From DATBLE01 sp963764565 (lineage in GTDB: Bacteria > Actinomycetota > Thermoleophilia > Gaiellales > Gaiellaceae): DNA of 64,000 nt. The translations under genes and the position numbers were made by a program. The stretch covers positions 62,001 to 126,000 of the forward strand of contig CAVXTD010000023.1 in assembly GCA_963764565.1 (NCBI GenBank). Reading direction: 5' to 3'. The notes under the pieces were generated by a model. It made no database searches, was not told the DNA's origin, and saw only the letters and a program-made list of their open reading frames with translations. This document shows positions 36,200 through 46,512 of this stretch, one piece after another; within the stretch, counting starts at the first letter, position 1, and the number at the start of each line of letters is the position of its first letter.

Positions 36200-37362
36200 C
36201 CCAGGACCACCTTGTAGAGCTCCTCGAGATCCGCGGGTGTGACGGGCCGCGGGTTCGTGGCGATGTTGCGGCTCTTCATGGCGTCCTCCACCAGTCTGGA
36301 AATGTCCACCTCGTCGGGATCGAGACCGTACTCGCGCAACGTCCCGGGGATGCCGACGTCCTTCATCAGCGCCCGGACGGCTTCGACGCCCCGCTGGGCC
36401 GCATCGTCGGCCGAGAGCCCCGAGACGTCCTCGCCGAGCGCCGTCGCGATCTCGCTCAGCTTCTCCCGGCACGCGGGGGCGAGGAACGCCAGCCCCCAGG
36501 GCATGAAGATGCCGTTCGCGACCCCGTGCGGGACGGCGTGGTGTGCGGTGACCGGCGTCGAGGCCGCGTGCACGATCGCGTTCGCGTTCATGTTGAAGGC
36601 GATCCCCGCCATCGTGCTGGCGAGCGAGAGCTGCTCGATCGCGGCCGCATCGCGCGTCTCGACCGCCGCACGCAGGTTCCGGCCGATCATGCGGATCGCA
36701 GCGATGTTCAGCGAGTCGAGCAGCGGGTCGCTGCCGGTGTTGACGTACGACTCGACCGCGTGGGCGAGGGCGTCGGCGGCCGTCGCGGCGACGACCGAGG
36801 TCGGCGCCGATTCGACGAGTGCCGGGTCGACCAGGGCGACTGCGGCGGCGATCCGGGGGGAGACGCAGACGAGCTTCAGGTGCGCCTCGTCGTCGGTGAT
36901 CACGGCGACATGCGTCACCTCCGACCCGGTTCCGCAGGTGGTCGGGATGCAGACGAGCGGCGGAATCGCGTTCTCGACCTTGTCGCGACCGGCGTAGAGG
37001 GAGACGCTGCCCGGGTTCGTGGCCTCGATGCCGGCCCCCTTGGCGCAGTCCATCGAGCTGCCCCCGCCGAGACCGACGAGGCCGTCGCACTCCTCCCGGC
37101 GGTAGAGCGCGACCGCCGCGGCGACGTTCGCGGTCGTCGGGTTCGGCTGCGTCTCCGCGTAGACGGCGACCTCGACTCCTGCGGCACGGATGATGCCCGC
37201 GACCGCCTCGACGAGGCCCGCGGCAGCGACGCCGGGATCGGAGACGAGCAGCGCCCGGGTCACGCCGAGCTCGCGGAGCCGCTCGCCGGCCTGCGCCGAG
37301 GCGCCGCGCCCGTACAACACCCGCGTCGGGCACACGAACGGGTGCACGCCGTCCCACGCCAT
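36196..37362 (-). CDS. iron-containing alcohol dehydrogenase
   Basis: An intact 388-residue group III alcohol dehydrogenase: GRGASAQAGERLRELG, the nucleotide loop LGGGSSMDCAKG, PTTCGTGSEVTHVAV, the metal-site region with Asp in ADALAHAVESYV and His in VTAHHAVPHGVANG. Members include lactaldehyde reductase, maleylacetate reductase and glycerol dehydrogenase relatives. First enzyme gene after the GntR regulator (1-base overlap, TGATG type) and overlapping the enolase-family gene. Direction and substrate unknown; a short-chain aldehyde or keto acid from the pathway is likely. Confidence 0.92.
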   Translation of the reverse strand: MAWDGVHPFVCPTRVLYGRGASAQAGERLRELGVTRALLVSDPGVAAAGLVEAVAGIIRAAGVEVAVYAETQPNPTTANVAAAVALYRREECDGLVGLGGGSSMDCAKGAGIEATNPGSVSLYAGRDKVENAIPPLVCIPTTCGTGSEVTHVAVITDDEAHLKLVCVSPRIAAAVALVDPALVESAPTSVVAATAADALAHAVESYVNTGSDPLLDSLNIAAIRMIGRNLRAAVETRDAAAIEQLSLASTMAGIAFNMNANAIVHAASTPVTAHHAVPHGVANGIFMPWGLAFLAPACREKLSEIATALGEDVSGLSADDAAQRGVEAVRALMKDVGIPGTLREYGLDPDEVDISRLVEDAMKSRNIATNPRPVTPADLEELYKVVLG

Positions 37363-38096
37363 CAGGGGGTCTCCGTCCCGTTCTCGTCGCGCGCGAGCGC
37401 ATAGAGGCCGAGGACGAACCTCTGGTTCCGGCCGACGATCTCGTCGGCGATCTCCGCGGCACGGTCGGCGTCGTGTGCGGCAATCGCCTCCAGCAGGCGG
37501 CGGTGGGACTCGACGCTCGGGCCGAGGTCGCCGAACCGGCGGATCGCGGCCTCGGCGCCGAGCTCCATGTCCTGCCTGAGCAGCGAGCGGATGTCCAGCA
37601 TCGCCTGGAGCAGGTAGCGGTTGCCGGCCGCCTCCGCGAGGGCGAGGTGGAAGTCCACGTCCGCCTCGGGGTAGTCGTACGGATTGGCAGAAGCCGCCTC
37701 CATCCGCTCCGTCGCCCGCTCGAGCGCCGCGGTCTGCTCCGGGGTCGCCCGCTCGGCGGCCAGCGCCGCGAGCTTCACCTCGATCACGCGCCTCGCCTCC
37801 GTCAGCTCCTGCACCTCCTGGCGCTGGAGGGGAGGCGCGGGCCGCGTCGTCTCAGGCAGGACCGGTGCCGCGGAGACGTACGTGCCACGGCCGGCGCGCG
37901 TCTCGATCAGCCCGCTCGAGATCAGCATGCTGATCGCCTCGCGCACAGAGCCCACGCTGACCGAGTACATGGAGGCGAGCTCTCGGTGGCCGGGAAGCTG
38001 GGCCCCGGCCTGAAGATCGCCGCGCGTGATCTGAGCTCGAAGTGCGCTCGCGATCGTTTCCGGGAGCTTTGCGCGGCGCGCGGGCGTCAGGGTCAC
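37362..38096 (-). CDS. GntR-family regulator (FadR/FCD type)
   Basis: 244 residues: winged helix with IASALRAQITRGDLQAGAQL and SMYSVSVGSVREAISMLISS, then an FCD domain with YDYPEADVDFHLALAEAAGN and DLGPSVESHRRLLEAI (metal and effector ligands Asp/His). It heads the minus-strand catabolic operon and faces the ABC transporter operon across a 212-base divergent promoter region. That region contains an inverted repeat overlapping the transporter -35 box. It probably represses both directions until a sugar-acid effector binds; this is inference from the arrangement. Confidence 0.92.
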   Translation of the reverse strand: MTLTPARRAKLPETIASALRAQITRGDLQAGAQLPGHRELASMYSVSVGSVREAISMLISSGLIETRAGRGTYVSAAPVLPETTRPAPPLQRQEVQELTEARRVIEVKLAALAAERATPEQTAALERATERMEAASANPYDYPEADVDFHLALAEAAGNRYLLQAMLDIRSLLRQDMELGAEAAIRRFGDLGPSVESHRRLLEAIAAHDADRAAEIADEIVGRNQRFVLGLYALARDENGTETP

Positions 38097-38129
38097 GGCC
38101 GTTCCACTGTTCGGAGCACAACGGCGCCG

Positions 38130-38159
38130 AACGTATCACCGCGGCCGCCCGAGCGTCAA
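38130..38159 (-). promoter_or_regulatory. predicted promoter of the GntR-catabolic operon
   Basis: Minus strand: TTGACG (38159-38154), 18 bases, TACGTT (38135-38130), a TAnnnT-type -10 common in GC-rich actinobacteria. It lies 34 bases before the GTG start of the regulator. Confidence 0.4.
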
Positions 38160-38163
38160 CGCA

Positions 38164-38176
38164 TGTCCGGTAGACA
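38164..38176. promoter_or_regulatory. candidate GntR operator
   Basis: Perfect inverted repeat TGTC-CGGTA-GACA between the two divergent promoters; its right arm lies within the -35 box of the transporter promoter. Position and symmetry fit a dimeric FadR-type repressor. Only one copy was noticed. Confidence 0.4.
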
Positions 38177-38199
38177 AAGCCCTGGCACCCTGATATACG
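38171..38199 (+). promoter_or_regulatory. predicted promoter of the ABC transporter operon
   Basis: TAGACA (38171-38176), exactly 17 bases, TATACG (38194-38199). Five of six and four of six consensus matches. The message would have a leader of about 100 bases, with GGGAGGAG shortly before the solute-binding protein ATG. Confidence 0.5.
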
Positions 38200-38308
38200 T
38201 CGAGCACCTCTCGATGTTCGGAACAGTCCGGCAGCATCGGAAGATCGACGTGCCGTCGCGGCGAACCACGGCGCGAGAGGCCCCGCACTCTCGAAGGGAG
38301 GAGCAAGG

Positions 38309-40030
38309 ATGAGCAAGGCCGAGTTGGAGGGCAGCAGCGCCCCTCCGGAAGTTGACGAAGGGCCGGCGGACGAGGGCGACAAGCGTCTGACGCGCGGCAA
38401 GTTCATCGCCGGCGCCGGCGCCGCCGGTGCCGGGCTCGCTTTCGGTGCGATGCCCGCGATGGCGAAAGGATGGTCGCCGCAATCGAGGAACAAGGCGCTC
38501 CAGAACGGCCTGGCGCCGGGAATGATCGGCGGCCCCGTGGGCTTCAAGGGCGCCACGCGGTACCAGTACCCGGCCAACTCCGAAGAGGGGCGCGCCGTGC
38601 TCGCGGCGAAGGCGCTCCGCAAGGCGGGCAAGGCGCCCGACACGCTCGTCGTGCAGGCGCTGAACTTCGCGCGCCCGCAGTTCGAGAACAAGTTCCCCGC
38701 GGGCGCCACCGGCTCGATCAAGGACATCTGGGAGCGCGAGACCGGGATCAAGCTCAAGTTCGTCGAGACCGACCCGGCTTCCGAGTACCAGACGAACATC
38801 CGGAACGCCTCCACCAAGAACGGCAGCTTCGACCTCGTCACGGGCGCGATCGAGGACACGGGCTCGTACGCCGAGGCCGGCCTGCTCCGCCCGCTGGACG
38901 ACTACGTCGCGAAGTACAAGCCGAGCTGGAACGATCCCAAGTACGGCTACCTCGGCGGCAAGGCGATCGTCAATCTCTTCACCAAGTACAACGGCCACAC
39001 CTACTGGGTCGCGTTCGACAACGACACCCAGCCCTTCGTCTACCGCTCGGATCTCTTCAACGATCCGAAGGAGAAGGCGAACTTCGCGGACAAGTACGGC
39101 CAGCCGCTCACGTTCCCGCTGACGTGGGACGACCAGGCGAAGATCGCCGAGTTCTTCAACCGTCCGAAGGCAAAGGTGCCGCTGTACGGCTCGGTCGAGC
39201 GGAAGGGCCCGTTCTGGGGCATCGTCAACTGGGACGCACCGCTTCGTCTCGCTCGGCCGATCCCGAACATGTACTACTTCAAGCCCGACGGGTCGGCGAA
39301 CGTCAACAACGAAGCCGGGATCCGCGCGGCCACCGAGCACCTGCGCTCGCTCGGGTGGTCGGAGCCGGGTGCCCTCTCGAAGGACTGGATCTCGCAGTAC
39401 CAGACCTTCGGCGCCGGGAACGGCGTGATGGGCGGCACGTTCTCCAACGTCACGAAGCTCGTCGTGCCGGCGAACAAGTCGTTCGACAAGGGGTACGGGA
39501 AGTACCTGAAGACGGACGTCCAGCCCGGGCGGATGGTCAACGGCAAGCTCGTCCGCCGGACCGTGATCTTCTACAACATCTCCTACGGCGTGAACGCCTT
39601 CGCGCCGAAGAGCCACCACGAGGCCGCGTACCTGTTCCTCCAGTGGGCGGGCGGGGCGCGCATGTACACGTACCTGACGGCGAACCCGGGCGGGTACCAG
39701 GATCCGCACCACATCCTGACGTTCAAGGATCCGCTCGCGATCGCGTCATACGGCGCGGAGCCGATGCGGGCCCTGCAGCAGATCGTCCCGCGCAGCGCAC
39801 CGCCGATCACGATTCTCGGGGCACCGGAGTACAACCAGGCGCTCGACCAGGAGCTGCAGAAGATGCTGACGAAGCAGCAGTCTCCGGAGAAGGCAATGGC
39901 GAACGTCGAGAAGCGGTGGAACGCGATCACCAAGCGGCTCGGCACCGCGAAGCAGGCCAAGGCGATCAAGGCCAGCTACGCAGCGTTCCCGCCGAAGGGC
40001 GTCTACGGCCCGAGCAAGCCGATCAAGTAG
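38309..40030 (+). CDS. ABC transporter solute-binding protein, sugar type
   Basis: An intact 573-residue extracellular solute-binding protein. The N-terminal ~55 residues carry a basic LTRGKF stretch, then a hydrophobic GAGAAGAGLAFGAMPAMA segment, resembling a Tat-type or lipoprotein-free export signal preceded by an acidic extension. The mature part has periplasmic-binding features such as WERETGIKLKFVE, FDLVTGAIEDTGSYAEAGLL, PLTWDDQAKIAEFF and YLFLQWAGGARMY, similar to sugar (alpha-glucoside or glycerol type) binding proteins. The large size (usual 420-450, longer in the glycerol type) is notable. First gene of the transporter operon. Confidence 0.9.
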   Translation: MSKAELEGSSAPPEVDEGPADEGDKRLTRGKFIAGAGAAGAGLAFGAMPAMAKGWSPQSRNKALQNGLAPGMIGGPVGFKGATRYQYPANSEEGRAVLAAKALRKAGKAPDTLVVQALNFARPQFENKFPAGATGSIKDIWERETGIKLKFVETDPASEYQTNIRNASTKNGSFDLVTGAIEDTGSYAEAGLLRPLDDYVAKYKPSWNDPKYGYLGGKAIVNLFTKYNGHTYWVAFDNDTQPFVYRSDLFNDPKEKANFADKYGQPLTFPLTWDDQAKIAEFFNRPKAKVPLYGSVERKGPFWGIVNWDAPLRLARPIPNMYYFKPDGSANVNNEAGIRAATEHLRSLGWSEPGALSKDWISQYQTFGAGNGVMGGTFSNVTKLVVPANKSFDKGYGKYLKTDVQPGRMVNGKLVRRTVIFYNISYGVNAFAPKSHHEAAYLFLQWAGGARMYTYLTANPGGYQDPHHILTFKDPLAIASYGAEPMRALQQIVPRSAPPITILGAPEYNQALDQELQKMLTKQQSPEKAMANVEKRWNAITKRLGTAKQAKAIKASYAAFPPKGVYGPSKPIK

Positions 40031-40054
40031 CAGCAGGAGAGACCACGTCAACTG

Positions 40055-41091
40055 ATGGCTGACGTCGTCACGGAACCACCGGTCCGGCAGGCGCCCAGGA
40101 GGCGCCTGCCGGACTTTGGCGGCCGTTCCGAAGGGGCCGTCGCACGGCTGTCGATCGCCCCCGGACAGCTGCTGATGCTGTTCCTCGTCGCCTTCCCGGC
40201 GGCGGTCGCGATCTACATCGGCTTCACCGAGTGGACGCCGACGAGCTCGGACAACGTCTGGGGCGCCTACCACTACTGGCACTGGTTCGACGGCTACTGG
40301 GAGGCTCTGCGCAGCGCGCGGCTTCTGGCACGCGATGTGGCTGACCGTGTGGTTCATGGTCGGTCGCGGTCGGCGTCGAGTTCGTGCTCGGCTTCACGCT
40401 CGCGCTGCTCTTCCTGAAGGAGTTCCGCGGTCGCAGCCTGCTCACGCTCTACTTCCTGCTGCCGATGATGGTCGTCCCGGCCGTCTCCGGCTTCATCTTC
40501 TTCATGATCTTCCAGGTCGACGGCCCGCTGAACCAGGGCCTGTCGGCGGTCCTCGGCACCGACGTCGCGATCCACTGGCTCGACGACCCCCACCTGGTGA
40601 TGTGGTCGGCGATCACGGTGGACATCTGGCAGTGGACGCCGCTGATGTTCCTGATCCTGCTCTCCGGGCTCGTCGCGCTCCCGGAGGATCAGATGAACCA
40701 GGCGCGGATCCTCGGGGCCGGGTTCTGGCACCGGTTCCGCTACCTGATGCTCCCGATGCTGAAGCCGATCATCCTGATCGCGCTGATCATCCGCTCGATC
40801 GAGGTCTTCAAGGTGTTCGACGCGCCGTACCTGCTCACGGGCGGCGGGCCCGGCGACGCCTCGACGACGATCTCCGTCTGGCTCTACCGCGAGGTGATCA
40901 TCAACACCCGGTGGGGCTTCGCGAGCGCGGCGGCGATCATCGTCCTGATCATCGTCAGCTTCGCCGGCGTCTTCGCCGTCCGGCCGATCGAGCAGGCCCA
41001 GGAGGAGACCCTCGAGGAGCTGATCGGCGGCGACGCCGACGCCGACGACGAACCGCTCGACGAGGCGATCGCGGTGGAGGCAGCCGCCTGA
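40055..41091 (+). CDS. ABC sugar transporter permease 1, two frameshifts
   Basis: About 345 residues. N-terminal cytosolic segment, TM1 LLMLFLVAFPAAVAIYIGF, then two single-base insertions near 40325 and 40372 around FWHAMWLTVWFMVG and VGVEFVLGFTLALLFLKEF. The rest is continuous: LYFLLPMMVVPAVSGFIFFM, the EAA-type loop EDQMNQARILGAGFWHRFRY and LMLPMLKPIILIALI. The acidic C-terminal tail (about 35 residues rich in Asp/Glu/Ala) is unusual. MalF/UgpA-type inner-membrane channel half. Overlaps permease 2 (TGATG). Confidence 0.87.
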
Positions 41092-42019
41092 TGGCGACCG
41101 ACAGCGCCGCACCTCTCGAGCGCAGGGTCAAGGTCGCACCGTCTCGCTGCCGGGCTCGCCAGGAACGGGCAGCGCGTCGCGCGCTGGCTGGCGATCCTGC
41201 TGATCGGCGGCACCTTCGGCTTTCCCCTCTACTGGACGGCGACGATGTCGTTCAAGCCGCAGGACGAATGGAACCCGCCGGGGAAGGTCTTCTGGGTTCC
41301 GCGAACACCCGACGACCTCGAACTTCACCGACATCCTCGGCATCGCGCACGAGAGCAACATCTTCTTCAGCGGGCGCTCGCGCTCCGCCCTCACGTACAT
41401 CTACAACAGCCTGATCGCCGCGAGCGCGGGCACCGCGCTCGCGTTGCTCGTCGGCATCTTCGCCGCCTACGGCATCGCGCGGTTCCGCGCGGGGGGACGG
41501 CTCTTACCGTTCCAGATCCTCCAGCTGCGGATGTTCCCGCCGATCGCGATCATCATCCCGCTCCTCTTCATGTGGGTGTACCTCGGGCTGTGGGACACGA
41601 TCCAGGGGCTGGTGATCCTCTATGCCGCGGTGACGTTCCCCTTCGTCGTCTGGCTGGTCCGAAGCTTCTTCCAGGAGGTGCCGAAGGAGGTGTCGGAGGC
41701 GGCGATCGTCGACGGCTGCACCCACTGGGGCGCCTTCTTCAAGGCGGTGCTGCCCCAGGTGAAGGGAGGCATCGCCGCGACCGCGCTCTTCGTCTTCATC
41801 CTCAACTGGAGCGACTTCCTGATCGCGCTCGTCATGTCGCAGGACCACGCGAAGACCGCGCCGGTCTACCTCCAGTCGCTCCAGTCGGGATCGTCCGGAC
41901 AGGAGTACGGCAAGCAGGCTGCGCTCGCGATGATCCTGATCCTGCCGCCGGCGATCTTCGGGCTGGCGATCCAGCGCTACCTCGTCCGCGGACTGACCTT
42001 CGGCGCGATCAAGCGCTGA
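41091..42019 (+). CDS. ABC sugar transporter permease 2, at least two frameshifts
   Basis: About 308 residues. Fragments in order: ATDSAAPLERRVK, WLAILLIGGTFGFPLYWT (TM1), MSFKPQDEWNPPGKVFWVPR, TDILGIAHESNIFFSG, ALLVGIFAAYGIARFR, PPIAIIIPLLFMWVYLGLWD, the EAA loop EVPKEVSEAAIVDGCTHWG and FVFILNWSDFLIALVMS. Breaks lie near 41140 and 41318. MalG/UgpE-type permease. Its stop overlaps the ATG of the first ATPase. Confidence 0.87.
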
Positions 42020-43055
42020 TGGCCGAGATCCGCCTCCAGAACCTGACGAAGCGGTTCGGCTCGCTGCTGGCCGTGAACGACCTCGACCTGACGATCGCCG
42101 ACGCATCGTTCACCGCGCTGCTCGGCCCGTCCGGTTGCGGGAAGACGACGACGATGAACATGATCTCGGGCCTCGAGCGGCCGACCGGCGGCGAGATCTA
42201 CTTCGACGACCGGCCGATCAGCGGCGTCGAGCCGGGCCAGCGCAACGTCGGCTTCGTCTTCCAGAACTACGCGATCTTCACGCACATGCGCGTGTACGAC
42301 AATCTCGCCTTCGGCCTCCGCGTGCGGAAGCCCCGGCCGTCGAAGGAGGAGATCGACAGCGAGGTTCGCCGGATCGCGGAGATCGTCGGCGTGCACTCGG
42401 CGCTCGACCGCAAGGCGCGGGTGCTGTCGGTGAACGACATGCAGAAGGTCGCGCTCGGGAGGAGCATGATCGTCAAGCCCGAGATCTTCCTCCTGGACGA
42501 GCCGTTCTCGAACCTGGACGCGGCGTTCCGCGCCTACATGCGCGCCGAGCTGAAGCACATCCAGCGCGAGGTCGGCCAGACGATGGTGTACGTGACGCAC
42601 GACCAGGTGGAGGCGATGAGCATGGCCGACATGATCGCGGTCATGAACCTGGGCGTCCTCCAGCAGTACGGCAGCCCCGCGGAGATCTACGACCGCCCCG
42701 CGAACCGGTTCGTCGCCGGTTTCGTCGGCTCGACGCAGATGAACTTCCTGCCGGCGGCGCGGCTCGGCGCGGAGCCGCCGGCGGCGGCCCGGAACGGGAG
42801 CGTCACGGCGGGGATCCGGCCCGAGAGCCTGCGCCTCGTCGCGTCCGACTCGCCCGAAGCGGTGCTGCGCGGGAAGGTCAGCCTGGTCGAGCCCCTCGGC
42901 GCCAAGGACATCGTCCACCTGTCGGCGGACGACCACGACGTCCGGGTCGTCGGCGTCCCCGGGAGCCGGCCGAAGGTGGGCGAGAACGTGGGCGTCGCCG
43001 TCGATGCCGAGCGGATCCACTTCTTCGACGACGAGACCGGGGAGGCGATCCGCTG

Positions 43056-43056
<1 letters not shown>
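42019..43056 (+). CDS. ABC transporter ATPase 1, degenerate signature motif
   Basis: 345 residues, intact. Walker A GPSGCGKTTT at about 35-44, Q-loop FVFQNYAIF, Walker B IFLLDEPFSNLD and H-loop YVTHDQVEAMS are normal, and a MalK/UgpC-type C-terminal regulatory domain follows. The signature, however, reads VLSVNDMQKVALGRSM where LSGGQ is expected. In a heteromeric ATPase pair this would leave one of the two ATP sites with a poor signature. The second ATPase is canonical. The same asymmetry is known in two-ATPase glycerol transporters (GlpS/GlpT type), from family recollection. Confidence 0.92.
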
Positions 43057-44186
<1,130 letters not shown>

Positions 44187-44189
44187 ACC

Positions 44190-45147
44190 ATGCCGCCCTC
44201 GGGCGCGCCCCTGGAGATCCTGACCGTCGGCCGGGTGGGCGTCGACCTCTACCCGGAGCAGATCGGCGTACCGCTGCAACAGGTGCGTACGTTCCGCAAG
44301 ATGCTCGGGGGCAGTCCGACGAACGTGGCGGTCGCGGCCGCGCGCCTCGGTCGCAGCGCCGGCGTGATCACGAAGGTAGGCGACGACCCGTTCGGCGCAT
44401 ACGTCCGGGAGGCGCTCGCAGGCTTCGGCGTGGACGCCGCCCGCGTCGGCACCGATCCCCGGCTCCGGACGCCGATCGTCTTCTGCGAGATCTTCCCGCC
44501 CGACCACTTCCCGATCCTCTTCTACCGCGAGCCGAAGGCGCCCGACATGAACCTCGTCTCGGCGGACGTCGACCTCGAGGAGGTCTCCCGCGTACCGCTC
44601 TTCTGGACCACGGGCACGGGCCTCTCGGACGAGCCGAGCCGGAGCACGACGCTTGCTGCACTCGGCGCGCGGGAGCGCGGTATCACCGTCCACGATCTCG
44701 ACTACCGGCCGATGTTCTGGAGCTCGCGCGACGAGGCAGGCCGCCTGGGCCGGCAGGCCCTCGCCCACGCGACGGTCGCGGTCGGGAATCTGGAGGAGGT
44801 GGGGGTTGTGGTCGGCGACGTCCCGCCCGACGAGGCCGCGGACGCCCTCCTGGAGCTGGGCGTCGAGGTGGCGATCGTCAAGCTCGGGCCGAGTGGCGTG
44901 CTCGCGCGCTCTCGCACGGAGCGGTGCACTCGTCCCCTCCGTCGAGGTCGAGGTCGTCAACGGCCTCGGGGCCGGCGATGCCTTCGGCGGCGCGCTCTGC
45001 CACGGCCTCCTGGCCGGCTGGGAGCTGGAGCGGGCGGTCAGGTTCGCGAACGCGGCGGGAGCCCTCTCCGCCTCCCGCCTCGGGTGCGCAGACGACATGG
45101 GCACGGCGGAGGAGATCGAGGCGCTGCTCGCCCGGGCGGGTGCGTGA
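44190..45147 (+). CDS. iolC: PfkB-family kinase, IolC-like (5-dehydro-2-deoxygluconokinase), one frameshift
   Basis: About 318 residues. N-terminus ILTVGRVGVDLYPEQIGVPL and GGSPTNVAVAAARLGR; DLDYRPMFWSS (a feature of IolC); VAIVKLGPSGVLARS; after an extra C near 44930, LVPSVEVEVVNGLGAGDAFG with the catalytic Asp. IolC phosphorylates the ring-opened inositol intermediate. No IolA, IolB or IolD gene is in the window, so it could instead phosphorylate another keto-deoxy sugar acid. Last gene of the transporter operon, three bases after the ATPase stop, so its substrate probably comes from the transported sugar or polyol. Confidence 0.78.
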
Positions 45148-45185
45148 GCCGCCGGCGGCGCTCGCGACCGTCCGCCCGACTCTGA

Positions 45186-46046
45186 TCAGCCGACCTCCGG
45201 GTACACCCAGGCTTCTCCGGCGAGGAACGCGCGCAGGCGGTCGCGCAGGAGGATCGACTCCGAAAGGTTGTCGCACTCGTGGCAGTGCTCCCACTGGAGC
45301 CAGACGTACTCGAGCGTCAGGTACCCGTCGTACCCGCCGGTTCGGAGCGCGCCGACGATCCGCTCGAAGTCGAGCGTGTTGGTTCGGACGGATTCCTGCA
45401 CCCGCGCCGCAGACGCGCCGCGCACGTGGACGTGGCGCGTCGCCGGGATCAGCATGTCCGCCGCCTCCTCCGGGAGACCCGCTCGGACGAAGTGGCTGTA
45501 GTCGAGCGTCACCTCGAGCCCCGGCGTAGCCTGCACGAGCCGGTGCGCGAGCTCGGGGGTGGAGACGACCGACCCCAGGTGCGGCTCGACCGAGAACCGC
45601 AGGCCGGCGCGGTTCGCGACCTCTGCCCGCCAGGCGAGCTCCTCGGCGGCGCGCCGGAACGAGTCCGGGTCGCCGGGCCACTCGATGCCGGGCAGGATCG
45701 TCAGGCCGGGCGACTCCACCTGCGCCGCCAGCTCGACCATGTCGCGGAACAGCGCGCGCGATCGCTCCCGCTCCGCGGCGTCGGGATGGTTCGGCGCCAT
45801 CGTCTCGAGATCCGTCCACGGGATCACGAAGACGTCGCTCACGTCGAGCCCCGCCGACCGGACGTCGGCGTGGATCCGCGCCGCCGCCCCGGCGACGTCC
45901 GCTCGCACGTCCTCAGGCCGGACGATCGACCGGTTGCCGGCGAGGAAGAGGTCGACTGCCTCGACCCCGAGCGCCGCGACGAGCTCGAGCGCCGCCCGGT
46001 GCGGCCGCAGAAGTCGGAAGGTGTCGTCCGCGCAGGCGAGCTTCAC
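45186..46046 (-). CDS. sugar phosphate isomerase/epimerase, TIM barrel
   Basis: 286 residues, GTG start overlapping the upstream SDR stop. LACADDTFRLLRPHRAALEL, LTILPGIEWPG, FSVEPHLGSVVS (Glu), VTLDYSHFVRAG (Asp, His), HVHVRGAS and YLTLEYVWLQW (Glu) make up the PF01261 metal site. It ends about 40 bases from the converging kinase gene. The C-terminal stretch WEHCHECDN, rich in Cys and His, is unusual for the family. Substrate unknown. Confidence 0.87.
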   Translation of the reverse strand: MKLACADDTFRLLRPHRAALELVAALGVEAVDLFLAGNRSIVRPEDVRADVAGAAARIHADVRSAGLDVSDVFVIPWTDLETMAPNHPDAAERERSRALFRDMVELAAQVESPGLTILPGIEWPGDPDSFRRAAEELAWRAEVANRAGLRFSVEPHLGSVVSTPELAHRLVQATPGLEVTLDYSHFVRAGLPEEAADMLIPATRHVHVRGASAARVQESVRTNTLDFERIVGALRTGGYDGYLTLEYVWLQWEHCHECDNLSESILLRDRLRAFLAGEAWVYPEVG

Positions 46047-46484
46047 AGGAGCGGGTTCGGCTCGCTCGCCTTCGTGATCGAGAAGCCGCCGTCGGCGGCG
46101 ACCACCGCGCCGGTCACCCCACCCGCGGCGTCCGAGAGCAGGAAGGCGGTGACGGCGTCCACGGTCTGCCGGTCCGGCTCGAGCGCGGGAACGACGACGT
46201 TCGCCGTGATCCCCTGCCCCTTCAGCTCGACCGCCGCGACCTGTGCCGCCGTCGTCAGGAACGCCCCCGCGACGCCCTCGAGCGACGCGCGCGCGATCGG
46301 CCGGGCCGCCGCGGCGGCCGAGATCAGCACGATCCGGCCCTTCTCGCCCCCGCGCGCGAAATCGCGGGCACCGAGGAAGATGCGCCGAACCTCCGCCACC
46401 ATCGCCTCCCAGTCGGACTGCTCGAGGTCGAGGAACGGCGCGCGCGCGCGCCTCGACCGGCCCCTCGACGTAGTTGGGTCTCAT
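46043..46484 (-). CDS. truncated SDR-like protein, one frameshift in a GC repeat
   Basis: About 147 residues: MRPNYVEGPVEARARA, then a frame break in the (GC)n run at 46439-46451, then PFLDLEQSDWEAMVAEVRRI, GRIVLISAAAAARPIARA, VAAVELKGQGITANVVVP and VTGAVVAADGGFSI. This is the second half of an SDR without the Gly-rich cofactor loop and without YxxxK, so it is unlikely to be an active dehydrogenase alone. The frame of the upstream SDR reads directly into it at 46484, so the two might be one fused polypeptide. Could be a regulatory or decayed partner. Confidence 0.55.
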
Positions 46485-46512
46485 GGGCCGTCCATCGGCC
46501 GGCGAGCGACGC

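Noticed and set aside
45148..45159. GCCGCCGGCGGC palindrome as a terminator after the IolC-like gene.
   Set aside because: It has no loop and no T-run, and such short GC palindromes are expected by chance at this base composition.
46439..46451. GC dinucleotide run as a phase-variable switch.
   Set aside because: It does coincide with a frame break, but similar breaks occur throughout without repeats, and the run is short; treated as part of the general error pattern.
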